DNA from: Aphis gossypii
Lineage: Eukaryota; Arthropoda; Insecta; Hemiptera; Aphididae
Direction: 5' to 3'
DNA: 64,000 nt
NCBI RefSeq assembly: GCF_020184175.1
Contig: NC_065531.1
Location: forward strand, 5,043,213-5,107,212
A program made the translations under genes and the position numbers. Each line of letters begins with the position of its first letter. Position 1 is the stretch's first letter. The notes under the pieces were generated by a model. It saw nothing but the letters and a program-made list of their open reading frames with translations, was not told the origin of the DNA and ran no database searches. This document shows, one piece after another, positions 1 to 14,500 of the stretch.

Positions 1-3000
1 TCTCAACATGTCAGTCAACTGCTATTTCGTAAGGTACTTAACTTAAATATCAGCTGGGATATCCATATATTATTACTATAAATTATTTATTATTTTTAAC
101 CCCTTTGGTTTTTGTACATTTTATCTTTCCATCTTCTAGTGTTAATATTATGAAGTCAATGAAAGTAACACAGTTTAGTTGATTATATGCCGGTGTTATA
201 TTATAGTGAGTTACTTCAAATAGTTTAGTAAATTATAATTTTTTTTTTTTTTTTGCGGTTTGGAACCGACGACCGGGAGGGGACTGCTTTCGCATTACTT
301 CCTCCCGGCCGCCAAAAGTAAATTATAATTATCAACTTTTTAAAATACTTATAAAAAATAAATGGTTTATTTTTAACTTTATCCATATCTAAGATATATA
401 GTTATAAATATTGATTATATTAATGTTTTTATTTTTGTAGTCAATAAAACCATAGTATCTTTATTTCATATCAAATAATTTAATCAGATAACATTTGTAT
501 TACAGATTGAACATACTACATTTTTATTCAGATAACCAATTCATGGATATATTTATGTTTTTCATCTTTTTAACTTATTGTATAAAATTAAAAAATATAT
601 ATACTTAATTGAAGCAGCAGAATTGTATATTATTTGTTCAGTTTTGATATTTATAGTAACATCAAGTAAACATTAATAAGTAAAATTAAAATGTTTGTTA
701 ATTAATATTTCTGTACTCCAGAGGTAAAGGACACCATGTCCATTTTTAACAAAATAGAGTTAGCTACATGTCTTTGTATATTTTTCGTTCTATGTAAAGG
801 TATATGGCGTTATGTCCAGTTATTAGTAATGGGAATACGACTATGAAACATAAAACCATTATCAACTATCATAGTCCTTTATCATTCATAAAACAATGTC
901 CATTTGTTTTAACGGTAAAGAATATCAAAAATATTATCTCCTGTAAAATTATTATTTTGTGATATGGTGTTCTTTACCATGGGGTACAGATTTGTCAAAG
1001 GTAATAATGTATATAATTATTACCTAATTAATGTCTAATGTATGGGTATAATTTATACTTTAATAGCTTACATATTATATGTGTAATGGTACGACTGACT
1101 ATTTTACTGTTAACTAAAAATTATTGTTGTAAAGAACTCAAGAATGCAATAATACATAATATAATAGTCTGGAAGTTTTTTGTCGCAAGTATTAGGTTGT
1201 AATATGAAATAGGTGTGGATAAAAATATTTTTTTCTAATCTCTAGTTAAAAATTATCAATGAGCAGGGTTTGGGACTTTTAGCATTTGCATATCCATCAT
1301 AGGTGTAGTAAACATAGCAGTGATACAAAAATAAGTTTTATAGTACAGAGAATACAAACATAAAATTTTATTTTTCTTATTTTTGCATATTTTGTTATAT
1401 TGACGCATATTCAACAATTTTTAACAATTTATGGAGAACATAGAACTTGTATTAATTAAAATGTTGAATAATTAATTAAAACACATGTTATGAGCAAAGT
1501 AATACTATTTGTTTTTAGCTGTCAAAAAAATGTATTTAACGTCATTTTTAAATACTCAACAAAAGCAATTTGAAATGGTTAAAAACAATGAAATTATCCG
1601 AATTGGTTTATTAAAAGTACTAAAGTAAGCTCCTGTTAAACATGAAACTTTCATTTTCGAAATATAAGACGTCTATTCTAGCCAACAATAGGAATTTATC
1701 ATTTGAAAATGTTAAAAAAACTAATATAATCTAATAGTTCAATGCAATCACAAAGATAGAAATTTTAATAAATATTTACTTATATTATAAATATATACAT
1801 TATACATATATATATTCTTATAATTAAATGTCCAATAATAACAATTTTTTTCATATCTAATAAATCCTTTTTTTTTAATTGCATACTTTTAAGTATTTTA
1901 GGTCATATGTTAGTGCGTATTTTAATTTTATTTTAGTGTTCTAAATCTCAAACCCTATTAATTAGTAATACTTAAAAGTTACAAATAGATAAAACAAAGT
2001 TTTTTTTTTCAAAGGCTAGTTAGAACATTTTCTACTATGAAACTGCCTCTTATAAGGTATTCATAAATTATGAGACACTAATTATTTATATTTATACTAG
2101 TGCAATACCTATCACCTGTGTTTAGTTATAGTGTTTTTTTTTACTTTTACTAATACAGTTGTGAACACATTAATACATCAGCATTCAGTATTGTATGAAC
2201 AATATAAGATTAATTAAATATATTTTTATATTAGTAAATACTAGTTTGTCTTTTTTTAGTTTTATTGTTATATAGCTTACCTTACAATGTTCTATAATTC
2301 TATATGCACTTTTCTTTCATAAGAAAATATCAATATTTACTTATTGTATAATTAAGTATACAATTTATTAGTTAAAATGAGTATTTAACTAATTTCAACT
2401 AATAATATGTACATTAAATTTCAAAACATAAAAAACAAATTTATTTTATTTTTATTAGAATACTTTGTTTTTTTTTTTAAATCTATAATTGTATTTATAA
2501 AATTTAATGTTTCTTTAATTTCGTGTTTAAAACATTTTTCCTATAACTTCTAAAATATACAGTATTATGATAGAAAAAATAATGATAATATAATCAATTT
2601 TAATTTCCAGAACAAAAATTTAAATAATATTTAATATGAAAATCAAGGATATAAGTACCGTTTTAAGTTTCTATTATTATAAAAAACTACATATAATAAT
2701 TTCTAATAATAAAAAATATTAACCAATAGATTTATAAAATATTATTATTAAAAAAAAGTACCATAATTCATAAGTAAAATATACAAGTGATACTAAAATC
2801 TACTTCAATTCATAATTAATTATTTTAGAAAAAATAATTATACAGTAAGTTGATAAATACAATTAAACAGTGGTTAGATATTTTAGTGATATCATTATAA
2901 AATATTAACCAATTACCTATCAATAGAAAAAAAATGTATATTTAAATTATTCAATGTTCTTTAAATTTTAAAATGCACAAAGGTAATGTAAAGGGCCATG

Positions 3001-3112
3001 GGGACATAAATATTTCAATTTTAAAAGAATGACAAAAACATTGTTAGTTCAAAATATTTTTAAGTATAAATATATAAAACAATAACAAAAGATAAATAAA
3101 CTGTCTTAATTT
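1..3112. other. Intergenic DNA downstream of MED7
   Basis: AT-rich DNA with no exon I could recognise on either strand. It holds the 76-bp tailed insertion described separately near its left end and many A and T runs. The part next to 3112 must include the MED7 3' UTR (MED7 runs right to left), but I saw no clear AATAAA on the minus strand close to the stop codon, so the transcript end is not placed. Confidence 0.6.
227..330 (-). mobile_element. Short retroposed RNA/SINE-like insertion with 14-bp target-site duplication
   Basis: Positions 241-316 form a 76-bp block much richer in GC than its surroundings. The same 14 bases, AGTAAATTATAATT, occur directly on both sides (227-240 and 317-330), which is a target-site duplication. 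The block begins with 14 T on the plus strand, so the element lies on the minus strand and ends in poly(A). Its body can fold: the CCGGGAGG segment pairs with CCTCCCGG, and CGGTT CCA AACCG forms a second hairpin at the 3' end. A 3' poly(A) tail plus a target duplication is the mark of LINE-driven retroposition of a short RNA. GGTTCCAAACC resembles a tRNA box B, so a tRNA-derived SINE is possible, but the parent RNA is not identified. Confidence 0.7.
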
Positions 3113-4013
3113 TTAATTGGTATTCATTGTATCAATAAGATGACACATCAATTTATCTTTAGGTACACATTTGTCAACTCTTGGTTCATCAGCATTTTTC
3201 TGTTCCAAACGATCAATTTTGGATGTATCCACCATTAACTTAGAATCAAGCTCTGTGTCTGGCAAATTTTCTAATGTTTGTTGTAAGATATCACTAACCT
3301 ATGAGATATTAAGTTATTTAAGTTACTATCAATTATAAAAATTATTAATGTAAAATGTTACTTTATCTATGTGTTTTTGCAATCGTATTGTGGTTTCATT
3401 TCTCTGTCTCCTCTGCAAGTCTAGCATGACACGGACAGTTTCTCGTGCTTGGTGAGGACGAAACTCATTTAATAAATGGTGTATGTGAATAAACAGTAGA
3501 CTTATGTCATCAACTTTTTCAGCTCGTCTAGGAGAGTCAGGACATTGGATTAGCAGATCAAGTAAATCGAGAAAGTTCACCAATAACGAATGGTTAAGTT
3601 TACGTAATTCACGTCGTCTATCAAAATGTTGAGGGTAAAGGCGTTTAAAACCCTGAAATCGCATAATTTAAATTAAGCTTATATTTATATAATATGTACC
3701 TAGTATATTATTTATATTGTAATCACTTGATTTCTATAAGATAAAAAATGAATACCACAACAATTATAATAACAAATAATATTCATAAATTATTACTTTA
3801 TAAGTAGGTACAACATACCTGACTTTCTAAAGGTCTTATAATACTATCTTCAGCATTATAGGGGTTTCCAAACATTGTGTATGTTTCTTGAATTATCGGT
3901 GGAGGTTTAGAAGCACGGCCCCGCCTAATGTTTTCATCTGAATAATTTTGGAAGTATTGCACAGGTGGTAAAGGCAAAGAACACACTTGCATCGCTTCTT
4001 GATTATTTGACAT
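3113..4013 (-). CDS. MED7: Mediator of RNA polymerase II transcription subunit 7 (MED7)
   Basis: MED7 belongs to the middle module of the Mediator complex, which links transcription factors to RNA polymerase II in the nucleus. Three coding exons on the minus strand: 4013-3819 (65 codons), 3652-3362 (97 codons) and 3298-3113 (61 codons plus stop), all joined in phase 0, giving 223 residues, close to the usual 230. The N-terminal part carries the family pattern LPPVQYF...YSDENI, then KPPP, then MFGNPY and IIRPLESQ. Exon 2 has LYPQHFD, RRELRKLN, the hydrophobic NFLDLLDLLI, and HHLLNEFRPHQARET, all typical of MED7. The last exon is the variable acidic/lysine tail. The start at 4013 lies two bases inside an exon whose acceptor is at 4017-4016, and a donor at 4391-4390 marks the probable 5' UTR exon. 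The gene points away from the kinase gene on its right. Confidence 0.95.
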
Positions 4014-4392
4014 TACTGAAAATTGAATACATTGTGAAAAACCCAAATCAATTTTTTGACATAATTACAATATTACACTTTAAATCTTAAAATGGTACAA
4101 TATAAGTGTTACTTAAGATATACTTATAAAATACTCAGAAGTTAGAAATAACATTAATAAAATTGAATATTAAATAAAATTATAGAAACAATTAAAGTTA
4201 AAGTTAAAAAAATGGAGTTTATATTGTAATATTTTTTGTTTAGAATGCAAATGCAGTACCTACGGTTCGTAACATAAATAAGAAGCAAACAATTTATATA
4301 GCAAGTGAACTGTGAATCTGCGAAGTAAATCTAAGTATAAACGGAGTTTTGGGATTTAGTGAATAGATAATTTGATTCAAATTGTACTTACT

Positions 4393-5579
4393 TGACAGTA
4401 GTTGTAACTTGTAGTTGCTGTAGGTGGTGATATTATCTGAACACTACCTTTACGTTACACGTATAATATTGCAACAATATGTCAAAAAAGACCGCATACA
4501 ATTATTCAGTTTATTGCCTAATAATATTCGGTAATTAAGTATTATTGCGATTACGACTAACTCGCAACGCACAAGCCACTAAGTTCCTTTCAAGTAATCA
4601 AGTTGGTCACTTAACACTAATTATGAGTTATGACTATAGTTGTAGTAGAGTCTAAGACCTAAGTCCAGATTCGGCAGTCTGGTACTCTGTCTTGTTGTTG
4701 ATTTGTTATTGTTGTTAACGTTAACGGGTAATCATAGTCATGGAGTCCATAAACGATAATGACAATCGATCTGTTATCAGCTGCTGCATAATAAATTCAC
4801 TCGGATGTCCGGTTACCAATTGCCGGTGGCAACCTGGTAACCATTAATTCAGTCGTGGTCACCTGTTAGCAGCGGTGATAGCAGCACCACCGAAGAACGC
4901 ACGACGTCCTCACCCCCGCCCGACCCTTTCACAATTAAAGTACCAACAGATATTATTATACAAGATATATAATACTAAAACTGGTTTTCGGTTTTTTTTT
5001 CGTTTTATTTCCATTATTTATTTATTTTATTATTATTTTTTTAAATTTCGTTTCGTCGTCAACTATACCGTCCAAGGAACGTTAACGTCTATCGCACACT
5101 CTTTTTTTCCTTCATTGTCTGTTGATTTTTTCCTTCATAATTATTATATCAATCTTTCAAACTCAGTTTATTACAACTAAACCCAACAATCAGTTCGCGG
5201 ACGACAGAATACGATGATGTTCTATCCACGACCAACTACTCGGATTCGTCGAAGGCTGAAATAATAAAGAAAATCAGTGAGTATTGACAACATAAATGAT
5301 ATACAAAAAAACTCGACTTGTTCAATTGTGATCTGTGTGAAGTACAAATTACGATTTTCATTTATTTATTTTTTACCTTCATTTAAACCCCTTGAATAAT
5401 CTGGTGTAGTAGGAAGTCTAAATAAAACTCATGCAGAAATATTTAAATTAATCTGTTTATGATCTCTGCATATAATGTTATGATTTTAAAATTTTTGTGT
5501 CTACCTAATTAGATTCTTGAATTTTTATAAGCCTGTTATGATTTTTAAATAGTTTCCAGTATGTATTGTTAGATACACG
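4393..5579. promoter_or_regulatory. Head-to-head promoter region and 5' UTRs of MED7 and the Btk-type kinase
   Basis: MED7 is read leftward from a probable 5' UTR exon ending at the donor near 4392. The kinase is read rightward, with a probable 5' UTR exon that ends at the GTGAGT donor at 5277 and a second one that starts at 5560 after TTTCCAG and contains the ATG. The 4.5-5.2 kb stretch is richer in CG and GC than the flanks. AATCAGTTC at about 5189-5197 matches the arthropod initiator TCAGT and is a candidate kinase start site. A small upstream reading frame (5214-5264, 16 codons beginning Met-Met) lies in the kinase leader. The start sites themselves are inferred. Longer open frames here, such as 4875-5180, look like chance. 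Confidence 0.55.
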
Positions 5580-8500
5580 ATGATGGCTGGCAAAGATGAA
5601 ATTGATGACTGTGACATCATCAAACAGGGTCTGATGGTGAAGCGGTCACAAAATAAAAAACGATTCATGCCTATTAATTACAAACAAAGATGGTTTGTAT
5701 TGACAACCAAGAACTTCATTTACTATGAATCTGAATCAGAAGTAAGTGTATTAATTGATCTGAATTTATTGGTTTTTGATTAGTTTGTTGTTGAACATTT
5801 GCATTTATATAAAATACATTTATTAATTTCACATTCATAACATATATTATTGCATGAACACCGATATTTCATAAGCAGGGTTACTAAATCCTATATATTT
5901 CATGTGAATCAAGAATTACCTATGTAAACATTTTTAATTTAAATAGTAAAAATTAAATAAAATTACACATTGTTCTAATCATTATTGGTTTAAAAATAAT
6001 TGAAAATTTTTTTTTAAATACTAATTATCAGAGAACTGTTTTAAATGTTTATTACCTTGGTTTCATTAGGTTTATTTTTCGTGCTCGGTGTTCCGGAATT
6101 GTGTTTATAATTTATCAAGCTAATTGATTTCTAATCAATAATAATTGTATGGCTTGGAAATAAAATAGGCTAATAGACAAATATTTAAGAGATACACTTC
6201 ATTAATTTTACTAATATTTATAAACTTAATTTTTATTAATAGCTTTTATTGTAGTTCAATAGTATTGATATTCAAATAGTTTTTACATGTGAATATTATT
6301 GTATTATTCTAGTAGATATTTATGATTACCATTAATGATGAGTAAAAATCTTAGTAAATATAATTTATAAAAAAATTAATTTAGTGGGGTTAATTTATAA
6401 TTAATATTAGCAAGAGTTGACATTTTTAATGTAGTAAAATATATATTTTTTGCTTATTTGACAAATAAATTAATACTGATTAAGTAGGGTAGGTCTAACT
6501 AGGTTCATTATAGTATTAATTTTAACATTTATTATTAATTTAGCCCATTTTATTTCTAAGTCATTTTTTTTTTTATTTTTTTATAAATTACATAAATACA
6601 AAATTAGAAATATTAAAATAACTTATATTATTTGTTCTCCGTTCCATAGGAAATTATTGAAAGAAGCTCACTGCCGTGTCTCCATAACATACATCAACTG
6701 CTTAACAGGGTACATATTATGCTTTTATTTGTTACTAATATTAGGATCATATCATTAACCAATAAACAATGAACCACCTAAGTAATATAAATTTTAAATA
6801 GAATAATTTTTCAATTTACCTATACATAATTCAAAACAATTATCAAGTAAATACATTTTTTTTTGTTTTAAATTATTTTGTATATTTGATACTTTTTCCA
6901 TTATTGAAATGGTTTTCAGTAAAGCTCTTGAGTACAAGATCACAAATTTATAATATTTATAAAAAATTATGCATACATATTTTGTTTTTCATTTTAACAC
7001 TATTTAATCATTGCTATTTATTATTTAATTTGCTCGTAATAATGACTTGTACAAGTTGGGAAATGTTAATACATAATATATTCAATAGGAAATGTGCATG
7101 TTGTTTATTTATATTATATAATTCTTGACAATGTATGCACTTATATGCATGTATATTCACTAAATAATTTAATATGTTTAAGGGTTTTACCAGATATTGG
7201 TACATTTTAAAACATATAGTAGAAAAATACAATTATTATATTAAATCAAGAAATTGTTATTATACTTACTTTAAAATAGTTATTGTGACAGATGAACGTA
7301 ACAATTAACAGATAAGTCATTTATTTAATTTGGTAATTAATAATTTATATTATTTGTATGATAAATAATGGGCAAGTTGTAATTCAAATAATTTAAATAA
7401 TTTTTATGTTATTGTAAGGTTTATTTATTGTGTATGATTTCTCTATTTATTATTGAGTTTAAATTCTTTATTCATGGTGGTTTATTGTTGTAGAGAAAAA
7501 ATTTAGATTAACTTATGCGTTGTCCTAGAAGAGAATGCACCGAATCAATACATCCTTGTGCAACACCCTGCTATAGCGAAACCATTCTCAATAGTTGGGT
7601 GTTATGCAGGGATGCTCAGAAAAACCAATTTTAATAGTTCCACGAGTTCTTTTACTGGATAGAATAAGGTTATGATACTTTTTTTTTTTGAGAAATATTA
7701 AAATCCATATGAAGGACAGATTGTAAAAAATGTGTTTTAATGTTGACCAAAATAGGTATTGGCTTAATACCTAATAGTATTTTTCTGTGGACACATTTTT
7801 TGGCGATGAAACTTTATATCACTCAACTATTAATTAATTAAAATTATGGTATATTATAACTTATAATTATTCTAAAATGTAAAATATTAAAGCTCTATCC
7901 ACTAATCCACTATCCTGTATTGAGGTGAGTGAAATAAAATAAGGACCCAGCACTGTAACATTGTATCCTGTTTGGCTTTTTATTGTTATGTTTTTAATGG
8001 ATAGTTGATAAATGTATGTACATTTATTTTATTCCTTTTTGATTTGTTTATACTCTTTATGTATTTTTTTGTAGTTACATAGTTTCTGAGAACAAGCTCA
8101 TAATAATTTATGATTATCTGTATAAATTTCTTAAAAATTATGAATGTTATTACTTATTAGTTTTATGTTTATAGGATCAATTTCTATAAAGTTTTATATT
8201 TAATAAAAAAATTATAAATTTATAAACTTAATAAGTTGGGGAATGTGATAAGGACTCAGAAGTTATAGTATTAAAAATTAGTAAATATACAAAATAAAAT
8301 TTTTTACCAAATTTTTTTTCATCAAAGAATTTTTAAATTTTACAAATGTAAATTTTTTATAGAATATGGTGGTATATATTTAGGAACTATAAGTATTTGG
8401 TATGACTATGAAATGTAAATACAACAGAAATGTGTTAATTACTGCACAATGCATCTGGCATTATTTTAAAAATAACCATATTATTGACAATTAATGGAAT

Positions 8501-11500
8501 AAATTGTCTGATGTGTTTAGCAGTAATAACTGATTAAGTATCTAATATTTGAAAATTAAAATACGTCATGTTTAACATGGTTTTGTTTCATTGTTTGCAT
8601 ATTTTTATACTTTATTGAATTTGTATTGTTTTCCCTTTAAAAATATGACTATAAATAGTACTGTTTTAAAACTCTAAATTAGAAACATTAAATTTCTTTA
8701 ACAACATATAGAAAGTGTGAAACAAATTTGTACCTTACTTTCAATGTTCTATGACTTACCAAAAAAAATATATAAATATTTGCTAGAATTTACAAATCTT
8801 AATCATAAATGATGATATTTCTTATACATAATATGTTAAACTGTAATTCTTAATATCAAGCTTTAAGTTAGAATTAAAAATATTATTAAACCATAAATAT
8901 TAATTTTAAAAGTGTAAAACAAAAGACAAATATCTATATCTGTATAGTGTAAAACTGTAAATCATAAATACACTGAACTTTATAAACTTTATCTAAGTTT
9001 ACCTAATAGTTAAAAACATTTACGTTACTATCTTTATTTAAAAAAATTATTATTTCAGAAATTATAAAACTGATTTGTACTTAATTAAATAAATTATTAA
9101 TTCTGTTGAATATTACCAAATTTATAATGCCAAGTCAATAGTTATTTTTTTCTTATTTTTCGAAAAGATTTGTCTAAAGATTATCTAATTCATAAAACTA
9201 AATATATTTTATTATTATTTATTTTGCACAAATTTCAAAATAATTAATTACATTTAACATGTTATAATATATACACTTATTGTTTTTTTATTATAAATAT
9301 TAAATATGTAATTGATGACTTTATTAAGTACTAGTAAAAATTGAAAAAATTGTTGTATTTACATTTTATTGATTTCTGGTTTTTCAGTTAAATTATTGAA
9401 ATATTTGGATATTTTATATTTTTATAATATTTAAATTAATCAAAATATTTGAATCAAATGTTCTTCCATTCTGTTCAAATTAAGAAATGAATTGCTATTT
9501 ATATTTTATTATATAACTATTAATTAGATAATATTTGTGTTTTAATTATTTTCATAATTTGTTTATAGCGTAAAAAAGAACGAGGTCGTATAAAACTGTC
9601 TTCGGTAACTGTGATTGAAACAGCTACCATTACTTCTTCACCAAATATTTTATCTCAGGATAATACTAACAATGATGGTGAAAATGGATATGCATTTCAA
9701 ATATCATATAGCGATGGAAATGATCAACAATATACATTATATTTAATCACTCAAAAACTTCAAGATCGATCTGATTGGATAAGATCATTAAGAGCTGGTA
9801 TAAATTAATAAATTATTAAATTTTATGTGTATTACACACATCAGGTATTAATTAACATGGTATTAATTTTAAAGTATGTGCTGACACTTTGGTAAAGAGT
9901 GAAAAATATCATTCATCAATTTGGGGTGGTAAAAAATGGCAATGTTGTCGAGCTCCAACACGTATTGCTGAAGGCTGTGAACCATGTTCTGAATGGAACA
10001 AAACACCACCAAATTCACCTGTCATAAAAAATAGTGAAAATGATAGTCCAATATTAGGTAAGTATTTTTTCTAATAAGGAATGATTGTTTTTAATAACAA
10101 ATATCATTATATAATATACATAGAATTCATTCAATTTAATCAATAATTGAATTAAATTTTAAAATTGCATTAGCAAAATAAGGATTTAACAAAAAATTAG
10201 GTACACTGCCCTAGAATTAATTTAATCTAATATGTATAAACAATGGAATCAAGATGTTGTAAACTATTAAAATACTCATTATTTAAAATTGAGATTTTTG
10301 TACTTCAAAATGTTAACATAAAAAAAAATAAATATATATAAATAATTTGAAACATCTTGATTCATTGACATAAATTTGTATAAATATAAGTAACTTATAC
10401 GTATAGTATATTATTTGTGTACTTAGGTTTGTCATTTTCAAAAGTTTAAAATCTTGAGTTAATTTGTTTATTGCACCTGATTTTGCTTAATTTTGTTAGT
10501 ATTTTCTATTTACCATGATTCTAATATTTTATATTATCTAAATTGCTAATGCCTTTATTTTTTCAAACTTATGAGTTATACAAATAAGACATTTCTAACT
10601 TTGGATTTTATGTTTCATTATCTGAAACAGAATATGTGTAGATATAATTATGTTGAGGTAATTTAATTTATAATTGTAGTAAAAAATAAAATTGCAAAAA
10701 CAATTATACCACTCCCAAAATTTGTAGTGCGTCAACTTCATTCATAGAAAAATAAAATGGTTATTAAGAGGATGTTTCACCTACATGTATTTTCTGTTTT
10801 ATAAACTTACTTTATGCAAATTTTCATTCCACAGATTTAATTTTGTGTTACTAACCTTTTAGTATGTATACTATAGTGTCCATATTTATTTTAACTTGAT
10901 ATAAGTAATAATCATAAAATATAAGTCATAACTCCCTTAAATATTTAAACATTATTAAAAACTATATATACGAACATGTACAGGGTTCTTATAATTAAGT
11001 TTGGAAATATTAAAATCTAATACCACAAAATAAATTCTTTTGAATGCAAGTTTGCTATGTGTTGTATGTTTTTCTGATTAGACGTCCTCAGGATTCGAAA
11101 TCTATCATTTTTGTGTAAATCAAATACAATATAGGGAATTTTCTTAATGCTTGGATATATGATATTGCTTGATTGTGTAATTAGGAAGTGATCGTTATGT
11201 ATATAGTGTGAACTGTGAAGGTATCTTTAGTGTGTAAAAATAGTGGAGCACCTGCACTTGCATGCGCAATCATGTCAATAATGTACCGACGCGGGATAAA
11301 CGGATATTATTTAATTCATTTTTTTTTTTTTAGTTAAGTATCAATTTTTTTCCAATTGTATTAAAAAAACTGGTGTCTAACTTAGTAATCCGAAAAAAAT
11401 TTTAAACCCAAATTAATTACAATACATTATGAATTACTTACATTTTTAGTAGATTTGGTGAATTAAATATTATAAACATTTTTTAGTTCTTAATATTCAA

Positions 11501-14500
11501 CATTTTGAAAGGTTATGAGTTAAATGTAAAAATGAAAAAATAATATTCAATTACTTAAACTTCGTGATAATTTAAATATTTTTTCACGGTTTTCAGAAAT
11601 TTGTTCTGATTAATACGACAGTTGGCACAATTGACATACTTAGATGTGCATATTTTGGTATATTCTTTTTATTTGGTGTATTTTGGTAACTGAAAAACCG
11701 GAATTAAATCCCATATTAAATATTAAATTAATGGCAAATAATTAATCTAGGTACCTATACCAATTCTTATAAATCTAAACCATTATTTTATATTTATAAA
11801 TGGGTAAACATTTTGAATTACTATGGCTTATGAGTTTATAATGTCAAACATTCGTTATAAAAAAAGAATCACTTGTAACACTAGTCATTACAAAAAAATT
11901 AGGTTTGAAATGCCTCGATATTAATCCATGTTGAAACTGAGAGTAAATCAAGAATATAATTATAAAAAAAGTAATTTTAGTAATTGTTGTGTTTGATTAT
12001 ATCGCTAGAAGTAACTTATTTACTTATTTTTTTTTGTTTTTGATTGAAAAAGCCTTAATCGCTTAATCAGAAGATTCTGTTTATAGTTTATACACGCATG
12101 AGTAGTTATTGCACTCTCACGATTATACTAGTCATATACATTGTGCCACTAGTATGTAAATTATGCAATTTGTTTATACATATATATGTCGTTTCTCACG
12201 ACTATAAATAATAAATATATTTATATATTGTTGAAATTGCCATTAATAACCACTTATATATATTTTTTTTTAAATAAGGGAAAGGATTTTTGTGTAAAAC
12301 TTAATATTAAATTTTATCAAAAATCAATTATATAGACAAATTTAATAACTATGTATGGCAGCAAAAGAACCTTAAAACAACTTCCATTTTCTTATTCATA
12401 TAATTATATAAATAGGTAATACATTTTAAGTATTATGTTTAGTTTTATAAATCTCTAACTTGATAATACATGCATAATGAGTTTAAAAGTTAACACATTT
12501 TATGTTTAAAAAAAAATATCAAAAGCTAATGATTTTAAGTTTTTATTTTTTGTATAACTTAGATTTGAGCGTACTCAAAGCGTAGTAATCTATGTTTAGT
12601 ATTAAATTGATGCGTGTTTTTTATTTAAGAAAATGTAGATAATTTGTAGTACGTTTTAAAATAATCGGAAAACGTACGATGATTGAATATAAATTGTACA
12701 CATCCATTATAAACTATTTTAGTGACCTAATTAATAATAACAAGATATGGAGATTCGCTCAAAACCTACTATGCATCAATGTGTCTTATTTTTTCTCAGG
12801 TATAAATACGCTCAGATTTATTTACCATATTTATGACTTTAATTTATATCTTGCAGAAAATTTATTTTTTTATTTCTCTCTCATTTTTAGTATTAGATGC
12901 TATTAGGTGTTGTGAATATATTTAAAAAAAAGTGATTTTCTTGAAGCTTGAAATGAATTATGAATTTTGAAATGTATTATGAACTTCACTTGTTATCGCT
13001 TTTTGGAACTAATCATATACGAAGTTATTGTTAATTCTAAATTAAAATCTCTATTTTCCAAGTAAAATTTTGTTTCCGTGTTTTTTTAGTATTTTCATGA
13101 TTGAAAGATTAATTCTTTTAGTAATTACATAAGATATTCAGGTATAATACAATACATTACTATAGATAATAATTAATATATTTACTTTTCAAAGATAATC
13201 ATCTAGTTATTTTATTTTTAAAACATCAAAATAAAGACTAGTTGTTTCAGGCATAATTGAAATTTGATGTATGTATGTCATCGTCCATCACAGAGTAAGG
13301 TTATTTTATCAGACAACTTTTACCTCCAATCTCCCTATTTGACATAAACTTTCAAATCAAATGGAAGAAATTACAACCAAGGTCTATAACTTTTTTCTAT
13401 AAATAAAGTATATTTGTTTAAAGCAAATTAAAAATATGAATTATAAATATAAATATAAATAAATAAAAACTGGTTAGTTAACTCGACAACCAACAGGCAA
13501 CAAGCATATATTTTAGAACGTTAGTTGTTATCGAAGCTGTGTAATATACTCTAAAATGTTAATTATATAATATCACTAGCTATCCTCGTGCACTTTTTTG
13601 TCCGTATAAAATACATCCGTGTTAAGTTTAGTTTCCTAATGTTAACATTTACCATGACGTGTGTCCATAAAATATAATATTTTTGATTTTGTAATTTGGT
13701 ATATAGATGATATTTCCGACGTACAACTTTACACAGCTAATCCGCTCAGCTTTGCTTTTTTACCATTTAACAAAAGCATTTTTTTTTTTTTTTGAAAAAA
13801 TGTATCGTTTTTTTGAACGATCCAAATTTAATTTCCTTTTTATTCCAGACCAAAAACCAACCAGAAATAGGCTTAAAACCTGCTCTTCAAATGTACTCTT
13901 TCATTTAAAAACCAAAAACCAAATAATAGAATTAGTAGTTTCAGAGAACATGCATGACAAAGATTTCCATTTTCACGTGTATGATTTATAGATATGCATA
14001 CCTATTAGTAGTAGTAGTATAGTACGCTCTATGGACGCACGTCAAAGGATCGCAATGCATTTATTAATGAGTGATAATTAAACTTTTTTCGTACTTATAA
14101 TATATTTTTGATTTATATTATTAATAATGCAAATTGACAACATTTGCCAATTAATATTTAGACAATAATTGTCTGAACTACAGATCCGTAATTCTTATAT
14201 TAGTTGTTCATATTAGTTAAATAACTATAATATATTATATTAGATATAATATAGATACCGAAATGGGATGAAAGTGTTGATACGCACTCATTAAGGGTTA
14301 GGTCTTGAAAGTCCATTCGCAATTTAATATTTAATTACAATAGATATACCCTATACATAATAAACATATTATATCTAATAGTATTATAGGCTATACTGAT
14401 ATTTTTTTGTCTAAAACAAATGGTTAAGTTCTTAAAACGAAAATGAATATATAACCGGTTCACATTTATATGCAATAATTATAATAATAATAGCCAACAG

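Noticed and set aside
241..316. Resemblance of the plus strand to stem-loop IV of U1 snRNA (GGGGACTGC, loop, pyrimidine-rich return)
   Set aside because: The poly(A) end shows that the inserted RNA was read from the minus strand, the opposite of what U1 would need, and the match covers only about ten bases.
4875..5180. 101-codon open frame on the plus strand
   Set aside because: It lies in the promoter/5' UTR region of the kinase. Its composition is dominated by Phe and Tyr from T-rich DNA, and it has no homology.
6886..7232. Overlapping open frames of 72-80 codons on both strands
   Set aside because: Rich in Leu, Ile, Phe, Asn and Cys, as expected from AT-rich intron sequence; no splice signals or family match.
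7540..7620. CAACACCC / GGGTGTT inverted match suggesting a structured RNA or element end
   Set aside because: Arms are short, the surrounding bases do not pair, and no target duplication was found.
13707..13991. 94-codon open frame in the large kinase intron
   Set aside because: It contains poly-Phe from T runs, has no conserved motif, and its ends show no usable splice phase for the kinase.
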